From the NCBI RefSeq assembly GCF_029537235.1, contig NZ_CP120638.1, forward strand, positions 3,722,501-3,786,500: a DNA stretch of 64,000 bases, written 5' to 3'. Each line of letters starts with the position of its first letter. Position 1 is the first letter of the stretch. The stretch comes from Rhizobium sp. 32-5/1. GTDB lineage: Bacteria > Pseudomonadota > Alphaproteobacteria > Rhizobiales > Rhizobiaceae. A program made the translations under genes and the position numbers. The notes beneath the pieces were generated by a model. It made no database searches. It worked only from the letters and a program-made list of their open reading frames with translations, and had not been told where the DNA came from. This document shows positions 57,273 to 64,000 of the stretch, piece after piece.

Positions 57273-58654
57273 ATGGATTCGGGGATGATCAGGCTTATGC
57301 TGAAGAAACTTCTGAAAGACAAATCCGGCAATTTCGGCATTCTCGCTGCCGTGGCTATCGTTCCAATCCTTGGCATGGCGGGCATGGCTATTGATTTCAC
57401 CCGTGCCATGCAGTTGCGCTCCGAGTTGCAGAACGCCGCGGATGCGGCTGTCGTCGGTGCGCTGTCGGAAAAGTCGGCGGGCATGCTCGAAGCGATCAAC
57501 ATGTCCGGCAACGGCGTCGTCAAATTGAGCGAAGAGGAAGGACTGAGCCTTTTCAACGCTCAAATTTCCAAGAGTACGGACGATCCCGATGAGCAGGCTC
57601 AGAAGAAAGGTTCCGAGCCCGATATCAACGAGAAGAACGTGACGATCTCCGTGACGAAAACCGGAAAGAACCTGAGGGCGGAACTGACCTATGAAATGTC
57701 GATCAAGACCAGCCTTCTCCAGGCAATAGGCAAGAAGAGTATCAAGGTTTCGGGCAAGGCCGTCGCCGTCTACCAAACCCAGTCCTTCATGGACTTCTAT
57801 ATGCTGCTCGACAACACACCCTCAATGGGTGTGGGCGCTACGCCAGCGGATGTTGAAAAATTGATTGACGCAACAAAGAACGTTGCGGATTCCGGCTCGC
57901 GCAACTGTGCCTTCGCCTGCCATATCGTTTCTGACAAAGGTGTCGAGGACAAGACCAGCAACTACTTTGTCGCCCGCAATGTTGGCGCGACGATCCGCAT
58001 CGACGTCGTCGCACAGGCAGTCGCTGCCCTGACCGAGGAAGCGGAAAAGACGCAGAGCTATTCCAACCAGTTCCGGATGGCCGCTTACACGTTCGGCAAA
58101 ACCGCGATGGATGTGAAGCTTTTGGAGGTCGCAAAATTGACCGACAATCTCAAGAAAATCAAGAAGGCGACGGACAAGATCGAGCTGATGAGCATTCCAT
58201 ACCAGGGCTACAACAATGACCAGCAGACAAGCTTCGACAATGTGCTGACAAAAATCGGCGAGGAAATTACCGCGCCGGGCAACGGCAACAGTTCGGCCAC
58301 CCCGGAAAAGATCGTCTTCTTCGTCTCCGACGGCGTGGGCGACAGCTACAAGCCGACGGGTTGCACAAAAAACTGAATGGCAGCCGCTGCCAGGAGCCGA
58401 TCGATCTGAAATACTGCACCGCGCTCAAGGATCGCGGTATCAAGATCGCAGCGCTCTACACAACTTATCTGCCTTTGCCGAACAACGGCTGGTACAATAG
58501 CTGGATCAAGCCCTTCCAGTCGGAGATCAGTGCGCGCATGCAGTCTTGCGCATCGCCGGGTTTGTTCTTCGAGGTCAGCCCGACCGAGGGTATCGAGGCG
58601 GCGATGAAGACGCTTTTCAACAAGGTCGTCAGAAGCCCGCGTCTGGCAAGCTGA
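57273..58654 (+). CDS. TadE/TadG-like pilus-assembly protein with von Willebrand A domain (suspected one-base deletion)
   Basis: The N-terminal TM segment (GILAAVAIVPILGMAGMAID) with FTRAMQLRSELQNAADAAVV is the TadG/TadE signature, followed by a vWA domain: FMDFYMLLDNTPSMGVGATP with a MIDAS-like DNTPS, and EKIVFFVSDGVGDSYKP. The frame breaks in an A run at 58367-58372; one added A gives KKLNGSRCQEPIDLKYCTAL and GIKIAALYTTYLPLPNNGWY up to 58654, restored length ~460 residues. Tad pilus genes are not adjacent, so it may be an orphan TadG paralogue for surface attachment. ATG 57273 has AAGG ahead; ATG 57285 or 57297 are alternatives. Confidence 0.82.
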
Positions 58655-58912
58655 TCGCTTCCGAATATTGATTCACGACCATCGTCCGGACGCAAATTGC
58701 GGCCCGGGCGATTTGTTTTGACCACCTACACCGTGCACATCGCCGGTAAATAACGCGCGCGTTAACCGCCATGCGGGCAGCCCCTGTACAATTGCACTGA
58801 GGGGCAGTATGTACCGCCTCAATGTATTGGCCCGCAACGTGTGGGCCGCGGCTTCCTGCGCCACCTTGACTCCCATAGGGCGCACGAAACCAGAATTCCG
58901 AGAGACAGACAC

Positions 58913-60811
58913 ATGACAGATTTCGAAGGCATCGTTCCGGCGATTGCCCAGGCGTTGACCAAACGCGGTTATTCCGAGCTGACCCCGGTGCAGAAAGCCG
59001 TAATCGCTCCCGAGCTTGATGGTGCCGACGCGCTGGTTTCGGCGCAGACCGGATCGGGCAAGACCGTGGCATTCGGCCTGGCACTTGCCCCGACGCTGCT
59101 GGATGGTGCCGAACGCTTCGGGGCTGCCGGTGCGCCGCTGGCGCTCTGCGTTGCCCCGACGCGCGAACTGGCACTTCAGGTGACGCGTGAGCTGGAATGG
59201 CTTTACGAGTTGACCGGTGCGGTCGTCGTCTCCTGCGTCGGCGGCATGGACATGCGCAACGAGCGGCGCGCGCTTGATCGCGGCGCCCATATCGTTGTCG
59301 GGACGCCCGGTCGCCTCTGCGATCATGTGCGCCGCAATGCGCTCGATATGTCGCAGCTGCGCGCAGTCGTGCTGGACGAAGCCGACGAGATGCTGGACCT
59401 GGGATTCCGCGAGGACCTGGAATTCCTGCTGGACGCCGCCCCGTCCGAACGCCGCACGCTGATGTTTTCGGCGACCGTGCCGAAGTCGATCGCCGCCCTT
59501 GCCAAGAGCTACCAGCGCAACGCCGTCCGTGTCTCGACTTCGGCCGAGCAGAAGCAGCATGTCGATATTGAATATCGGGCGCTGACCGTCGCGCCTGCTG
59601 ACCGCGAAAACGCCATCATCAACGTCCTGCGCTTCTATGAGGCCAAGAACGCGCTGGTATTCTGCTCGACGCGCGCCGCCGTCAACCACCTGACGGCCCG
59701 GTTCAACAATCGCGGCTTCTCCGTTGTCGCCATGTCCGGCGAGCTCAGCCAGAACGAGCGCACCCATGCGCTGCAGGCCATGCGTGATGGCCGCGCCCGC
59801 GTCTGCATCGCAACTGACGTCGCTGCCCGCGGCATCGATCTGCCAGGCCTCGAACTCGTCATCCATGCCGATCTGCCGACCAATCCGGAAACGCTGCTGC
59901 ATCGCAGCGGGCGCACCGGGCGTGCCGGCCAGAAGGGCGTCAGCGCGCTCATCGTTCCGAACAGCGCCCGGCGCAAGGCCGAACGCCTGCTGCTGAATGC
60001 CAAGATCACCGCGACCTGGGCAAAGCCGCCGTCTGCCGACGAAGTAACGCGCCGCGACGACGAGCGGATCCTGGCAGACCCTGCCTTTACCGAGCCGTTG
60101 CGCGAAGAGGAACAGGATTTCGTGCGCGAACTGCTGCAACGTCACGGCCCCGAGCAGGTCGCTGCCGCCTTTTTGCGCCTTTATCGCGTCGGCCGCTCTG
60201 CGCCTGAAGACCTGATGGACACGCCGGCGTTCACGCCATCCGACAATCGTTTCCCGCCGCGCGACGATGCCCGTGGCCCGCGGGAAGAATTCGGCGACAG
60301 CGTCTGGTTCTCGCTTTCGGCCGGCCGCAAGCAGAGCGCCGAGCCGCGCTGGCTGATCCCGATGCTGTGCCGCATCGGCAAGATCAGCAAGCAGGAGATC
60401 GGCGCGATCAAGATGCAGCAGGACGAAACCTACGTCCAGATCGCCGCCGACTGGGCCGAACGTTTCGTTTCGGCGATCGGTCCGAAGCGGGCGCTGGAAA
60501 AGGGCATCACCGTCACCCAGCTCGATGGCACCCCGGACCTCGGCGGCGGGGCGCGCAAGCCCTATGCCGGCAAGAGCGCCAATGCCGGCCCGAAGCCGGA
60601 CTGGAAGGCTGACGGCAAGCCGAAGCGCAAGTTCGATGCAAAGCCGGCAACCGGCGGCTTTGGCGGCGAAAAGACCGAGACCAAGCCCTGGGCCAAGAAG
60701 GCAGGAAAACCCGCATTCGACAAGCCGGCGTTTGACAAGCCGAAGTTCGACAAGGCTGGTCCTGACGCCGGCAAGCCGAAGCGCAAGACTTTCCGCGACA
60801 AGACGAACTGA
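58913..60811 (+). CDS. DEAD-box RNA helicase with DbpA-type C-terminal domain
   Basis: A 632-residue helicase. The core has the Q-motif (RGYSELTPVQKAVIAPELDG), AQTGSGKTVAFGLAL (Walker A), PTRELALQ, TPGRLCDHV, DEADEMLDLGF, SAT and HRSGRTGRAGQKG. After the core a DbpA/CsdA-like RNA-binding domain (WLIPMLCRIGKISKQEIGAI) and a Lys/Pro-rich tail with the repeat PAFDKPKFDKAG follow. It probably unwinds RNA in ribosome assembly or cold adaptation. ATG 58913 (MTDFEGIVPAIAQAL) has GAGAGACAGACAC upstream. A strong terminator lies at 60866. Exact subfamily (DeaD, RhlE or DbpA) is not decided. Confidence 0.9.
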   Translation: MTDFEGIVPAIAQALTKRGYSELTPVQKAVIAPELDGADALVSAQTGSGKTVAFGLALAPTLLDGAERFGAAGAPLALCVAPTRELALQVTRELEWLYELTGAVVVSCVGGMDMRNERRALDRGAHIVVGTPGRLCDHVRRNALDMSQLRAVVLDEADEMLDLGFREDLEFLLDAAPSERRTLMFSATVPKSIAALAKSYQRNAVRVSTSAEQKQHVDIEYRALTVAPADRENAIINVLRFYEAKNALVFCSTRAAVNHLTARFNNRGFSVVAMSGELSQNERTHALQAMRDGRARVCIATDVAARGIDLPGLELVIHADLPTNPETLLHRSGRTGRAGQKGVSALIVPNSARRKAERLLLNAKITATWAKPPSADEVTRRDDERILADPAFTEPLREEEQDFVRELLQRHGPEQVAAAFLRLYRVGRSAPEDLMDTPAFTPSDNRFPPRDDARGPREEFGDSVWFSLSAGRKQSAEPRWLIPMLCRIGKISKQEIGAIKMQQDETYVQIAADWAERFVSAIGPKRALEKGITVTQLDGTPDLGGGARKPYAGKSANAGPKPDWKADGKPKRKFDAKPATGGFGGEKTETKPWAKKAGKPAFDKPAFDKPKFDKAGPDAGKPKRKTFRDKTN

Positions 60812-60865
60812 TCGCCGCCGCGACGCATTCTGTCTTCGTTCAGGACGTTGTCATTCCAAACAAGG

Positions 60866-60891
60866 CGGTCGGGTTTTCCGGCCGTTTTTTT
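60866..60891 (+). terminator. Terminator of the RNA helicase gene
   Basis: CGGTCGG (60866-60872) pairs with CCGGCCG (60878-60884) with one G-T pair, loop of 5 nt, followed by TTTTTTT (60885-60891). Confidence 0.88.
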
Positions 60892-60904
60892 ATGCAGGAT
60901 TGCA

Positions 60905-62374
60905 TCAGGAAATGCCCTGCCCATGCGGATCGGCAACCCTTGGCCAGATATTCTCAGGCGCGCGGCGATAGTCGGTTTTCGCCGGATCATTCGGATAGGG
61001 CGTGCCGGCGGCGCAGTAGAGAATGTCCGACGCAATCTTCGAAAACGCAGCGTGAAAATGGTTGGTGGATTTGATCACCAGGATTTTTCGCGACGCCGGG
61101 TCGATACCCATCACCGAGAACAGGCTGGGATCAAAGCCCTGGGCGCGGGTCGAATTCAATATAATGTCGATGCCGCTGAGCCGGATATGAGCCGAATCGC
61201 CGAATGGCACGAGGCTTTCACCGAACCGCATCTGCGCATCGCGGACGAGCCGGATGATTTCGACCCGACCATCGACGGGATTGCCCGTTCCGGGTGCGGA
61301 TTTTGCCCCGAAGCGCAGCGGGATCGTGGCACCTTCGCCGGCTGCCATGCAAATCTGCACGGCGACCGGGTCCCAGATCGTGCCGACGGCTGCATCGGTA
61401 ACGCCTCGGTCCAGCAACTCCCGTAAAAGTATGGTCGCATCGCCGGCGGTGCCGCCACCGGGATTGTCCCAGACATCGGCTATGACGACCGGGCCGGTTT
61501 CGCTGGCGAGAGCCTTTGTGACTGCCGATTTCTCATCCATTTGCGGCGCCATGAATGTGCCCCGCTTGGCAAAGAGTTCGAGGCCGAGGTCACGCGCGAG
61601 GCGATCGCCCTTGTCCGGCTGGTTGTTGGTGACTGCGAGGACTTTCGTTCCCATTTCCGGGACGTCGCCGGCCATGAAGCCATGAATGACCGAGAGCGAC
61701 AGGATGTCCGGATCGGTTGCCTCGATCTCGAACATTTGGTCCACGAAGCTGCGCATCGGCTCGCGCGACGTCGGGAAGACGTCGATCATCCGGCAGTCGA
61801 ATACCGACATTGAGGGCCGGACCCTGCCTTCCAGCGTCTCGATGGCGATGCGCCAGAGATCCTCGGCACGATCGACGAAGTCTGAGTGGGGAAATTCCTT
61901 GAAGGCGACGAGAAAGTCGGTGGATTTGACCCGCTTTTCCGTCAGGTGGCTGTGTGGGTCGAGCGAGGCACAAACGAGCACGTCCGGCCCCACCATATCC
62001 CTGATCCGGGCGAGCAGGTCGCCCTCGGGATCCTCGTAGCCATCTGCGACCATGGCGCCATGCAGGCCCAGCACCACGCCGTTGACGGGTAGCGCTGCGG
62101 TGAGCTGGTCGAGAATTTCGTCGCGCAGCGTCTCGTAGGTCTTGCGGTTGATCAACCCCGCCGGGTCCGCCCAGGCGGCGGTGCCTTCGATCAGATCCCA
62201 GCCGCGTTCGCGCGCCACCCTGCGGCCGACGGTTAGAGGAGCCGAGCAGAGGGTCGGGGTGGCGGGATGCTGGCCGGGTGTGGCATAGAGCGAGGCCTCG
62301 AAGGCCCTGATATCGATGCAGATCGGCGAGAACGTATTGGTTTCCGTTGCTAAAACGGCGGTGAAAAGGCGCAT
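60905..62374 (-). CDS. M81-family metallopeptidase, MlrC-like
   Basis: A 489-residue protein of the MlrC (microcystinase C) family: MRLFTAVLATETNTFSPICI, VVLGLHGAMVADGYEDPEGD, CASLDPHSHLTEKRVKSTDF, HSDFVDRAEDLWRI and DVWDNPGGGTAGDATILLRE, with His/Asp/Glu residues that could bind zinc. The C-terminal part has LVIKSTNHFHAAFSKIASDI. Members cleave peptides or hydrolyse amides; some sit in amino-acid or hydantoin catabolic clusters. I chose ATG 62374 (MRLFTAVLATE), just after the stop of the upstream gene, so the two are translationally coupled. The longer frame overlapping it is not supported. Confidence 0.88.
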   Translation of the reverse strand: MRLFTAVLATETNTFSPICIDIRAFEASLYATPGQHPATPTLCSAPLTVGRRVARERGWDLIEGTAAWADPAGLINRKTYETLRDEILDQLTAALPVNGVVLGLHGAMVADGYEDPEGDLLARIRDMVGPDVLVCASLDPHSHLTEKRVKSTDFLVAFKEFPHSDFVDRAEDLWRIAIETLEGRVRPSMSVFDCRMIDVFPTSREPMRSFVDQMFEIEATDPDILSLSVIHGFMAGDVPEMGTKVLAVTNNQPDKGDRLARDLGLELFAKRGTFMAPQMDEKSAVTKALASETGPVVIADVWDNPGGGTAGDATILLRELLDRGVTDAAVGTIWDPVAVQICMAAGEGATIPLRFGAKSAPGTGNPVDGRVEIIRLVRDAQMRFGESLVPFGDSAHIRLSGIDIILNSTRAQGFDPSLFSVMGIDPASRKILVIKSTNHFHAAFSKIASDILYCAAGTPYPNDPAKTDYRRAPENIWPRVADPHGQGIS

Positions 62375-62376
62375 GT

Positions 62377-62877
62377 TCAAGGGGTGCCCATCGGATTGGG
62401 TAGATAGCCGGTAAAGCCTGATATCTTCCAGGCGCCGCGGTGGTAGCGGCAGGTATAGAGCGTCTGCCACTGCATGATATCGCGTGTGCCGTCCGGCCGC
62501 AGGATGCTGCCGTCGAATTTCTTGCGCACCAATGCGGTTTCACCTGCTATCTCGATCTCGCGCAGCGTTGTCGTGCGGAAGATCGCAGTGCGGGCATCCT
62601 CGCCGAAGGTCTGGCTGGCAAAATCCTGAGCCTGCCGCAGCCACTCCTTGCGATAGGCGGCAAGATTGGGGAAGGCAAGCGTCCAGCGATCCGGATTGTC
62701 GGCCTTGTTGCCGTGGATGCCGATGAAGCCTTCCTCGATAAAGTCATCGGCAACAAGGCTCCAGTCGGCCGCCAGGAAAGCGTCGATATCGCGCGGCACG
62801 AGCATCTCCCAGATGGCGTGGCGCGCCGCATCCGGGGCCGGGAAGGGGTTTGTAAAATGGTCAGTCATTTCAATCAT
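62377..62877 (-). CDS. NTF2/SnoaL-like hypothetical protein
   Basis: A 166-residue protein that begins MIEMTDHFTNPFPAPDAARH and has the cone-fold-like pattern LVPRDIDAFLAADWSLVADD, FIEEGFIGIHGNKADNPDRW and VRKKFDGSILRPDGTRDIMQ with a C-terminal beta strand WKISGFTGYLPNPMGTP. ATG 62877 has AGGA about six bases upstream. It is immediately followed by the MlrC-like gene (stop and start two bases apart), which suggests a shared pathway. Function unknown. Confidence 0.75.
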   Translation of the reverse strand: MIEMTDHFTNPFPAPDAARHAIWEMLVPRDIDAFLAADWSLVADDFIEEGFIGIHGNKADNPDRWTLAFPNLAAYRKEWLRQAQDFASQTFGEDARTAIFRTTTLREIEIAGETALVRKKFDGSILRPDGTRDIMQWQTLYTCRYHRGAWKISGFTGYLPNPMGTP

Positions 62878-63208
62878 CGTCATCCTGTCTTGATCGCTGC
62901 GCAAAACTCTTCGCAGTTCCGATGATTGTCAATCATGCGGAGACGTGGCCTGGGGCTGCGTGATTGAAATCTGGCTTTGACGAAAGGTCGAGTCGTTCAG
63001 CCGGACGCCTTGCCGAGGCGGGTGATGTTTCGGACGAGTGTCAGGTTTAGAGCTTGCCTTGACCGGTGGCGCTACTCGCTTTCGATGATGTGCATCGGCG
63101 TCGGCCGGGGATTGCGGTGGCACTCGAGCGCGTTTGAGATATGCTCACTTGAAAATGCAGAAGGCCGGGCGCTGCAAAGCGCCCGGCCTTCCTTGTTTCT
63201 GCTTTTTG
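62878..63208. other. 331-bp intergenic region
   Basis: There is no gene here. It holds the likely promoter of the SnoaL/MlrC operon and, at its right end, the strong hairpin listed separately. Confidence 0.5.
63161..63190. terminator. Strong hairpin terminator downstream of the permease gene
   Basis: Perfect 13-bp stem AAGGCCGGGCGCT / AGCGCCCGGCCTT (63161-63173 with 63178-63190), loop GCAA, T-rich on the right. It lies between the permease stop (63209) and the upstream region of the SnoaL gene. Confidence 0.8.
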
Positions 63209-64000
63209 TCAAGCTGGAAGCTGGAACACCACATTGGCGATCAGCACCACTGCGAGACCGCCGGCAAGCGCAACATAGGGCAGGATGCCGGCCTTCTTGA
63301 CGCCGAGGTCCTGGCCGGTAAGGCCGAGGTCTTCCATGGCGCCGGCCGGGAACTTGCCGCCGTCACGGACATAATGGCGATAGGCAAAGACGGGCAGGAT
63401 GAGGGCGGCAAAGATGAAGCCGACCCAGAGTGCGTTGGAATAGCCCCAGACCTTGGCGCCGGCACCAAGGAACAGCGCGTTGACGAAAGCGAGAACGGTG
63501 TTGACACCGATCAGCCAGGTCGGTGCCTTCCAGGGCCGCGCGATGTGGCTGGAATCCATGCGGTGGATCCAGCCGGCATTGAGGTTGAGGAAGTTGAAGA
63601 TGATGTAGCCGACATTGGAGACGGCCAAAACGAAGAAGTAGCCGGCGACGTCGGAGGCGATGGCAAGCAGGATCAGGTTGAAGCCGAAATCCGTCCACAT
63701 GGCGCGGGTCGGTGCGCCGTGTTCGTTGGTGTGATCCAGATATTTCGGCAGCCAGCCGTCTTTCGCACCCTGATAGAGCGTGCGCGAGGAACCGGCCATC
63801 GCCGTCATGATGGCGAGGAACAGGGCCATGATCATCAGGATGACGAGGATCTGCGTGACGATGCGGCCGCCATGGATGAGGTTGGCGAGCGCTTCGGCAA
63901 CGCCCGTGCCATCGACGATGCCAGGTGCCAGCATGCCGGCATGGCCGAGCACGCCCTGGAAAGTAAAGGGGATGAGGAAGAAGAACAGGCAGCACAGAAG
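63209..64000 (-). CDS. APC-superfamily amino-acid permease, C-terminal part (5' end outside window)
   Basis: Open from the window edge, ~263 residues visible. Six or more TM segments are seen (for example ILVILMIMALFLAIMTAMAG, then SSRTLYQGAKDGWLPKYLDH, the loop between TM8 and 9 typical of APC permeases, and WKAPTWLIGVNTVLAFVNAL with ILPYVALAGGLAVVLIANVV). The arrangement fits an amino-acid/polyamine/organocation permease. The N-terminal half and its substrate motif are missing, so the substrate is unknown. It lies beside the MlrC-like peptidase operon on the same strand. Confidence 0.85.
   Translation of the reverse strand, partial: LLCCLFFFLIPFTFQGVLGHAGMLAPGIVDGTGVAEALANLIHGGRIVTQILVILMIMALFLAIMTAMAGSSRTLYQGAKDGWLPKYLDHTNEHGAPTRAMWTDFGFNLILLAIASDVAGYFFVLAVSNVGYIIFNFLNLNAGWIHRMDSSHIARPWKAPTWLIGVNTVLAFVNALFLGAGAKVWGYSNALWVGFIFAALILPVFAYRHYVRDGGKFPAGAMEDLGLTGQDLGVKKAGILPYVALAGGLAVVLIANVVFQLPA

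Overview
The window is chromosomal DNA of an alphaproteobacterium, most likely Rhizobiaceae (Rhizobium / Agrobacterium / Sinorhizobium group). The reasons are high GC content, rhizobial gene order (lsrB-trxB-lrp-LPS glycosyltransferases-greA-carB, and dnaG/rpoD), an AbcR-like tandem sRNA locus, EcfG/RpoE2-type promoters and many rhizobial small secreted proteins. It holds mostly core and metabolic genes. I see no phage, transposase, integrase, CRISPR array or defence island.

Layout. 1-0.8 kb: end of an epimerase-like gene and a small membrane protein. 0.8-2.9 kb: GNAT acetyltransferase, then an ArsR-type regulator with its Old-Yellow-Enzyme alkene reductase. 3.0-3.4 kb: two tandem AbcR-like sRNA genes beside lsrB. 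4.6-12.1 kb: trxB, two methyltransferases, lrp, an LPS-core cluster (FkbM methyltransferase, GT2/GT4 protein, lpsB) and greA. 12.2-14 kb: a stress operon behind an EcfG-type promoter. 14-17.2 kb: two divergent MFS exporters with a SoxR-type operator. 17.2-20.7 kb: carB. 20.9-30.8 kb: pentapeptide protein, alcohol dehydrogenase, YpfJ-like protease, two small secreted paralogues, aldo/keto reductase, LysR, MFS, MATE, HD-GYP. 31-32.9 kb: carA and yqeY. 34-44 kb: dnaG, a third small secreted paralogue, recQ, a GFA protein, kbl-tdh, rpoD. 44-50 kb: small envelope and hypothetical proteins, a SIMPL protein and a tRNA with CAU anticodon. 50.5-56.9 kb: a catabolic operon (LysR, aldehyde dehydrogenase, enolase-superfamily dehydratase, GMC oxidoreductase, 3-hydroxyisobutyrate-dehydrogenase-like). 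57-64 kb: TadG-like protein, DEAD-box helicase, MlrC-like peptidase and the end of an amino-acid permease.

The most striking property of the sequence is that at least 19 otherwise normal genes, including carB, tdh, lpsB and recQ, are interrupted by one-base deletions, nearly all inside homopolymer runs; one gene has four. Every affected gene has a length of 3n+2 and becomes full length when the bases are restored. The simplest reading is homopolymer under-calling in the assembly rather than gene decay, so I annotate these as genes with a suspected sequence error and give the position of each.

Regulatory sites carry most of the biological interest: a SoxR-like box inside a 19-bp promoter spacer, two EcfG/RpoE2-type promoters (one driving a small secreted protein of an undescribed three-member family), an ArsR operator array, and a CtrA-like site ahead of rpoD.
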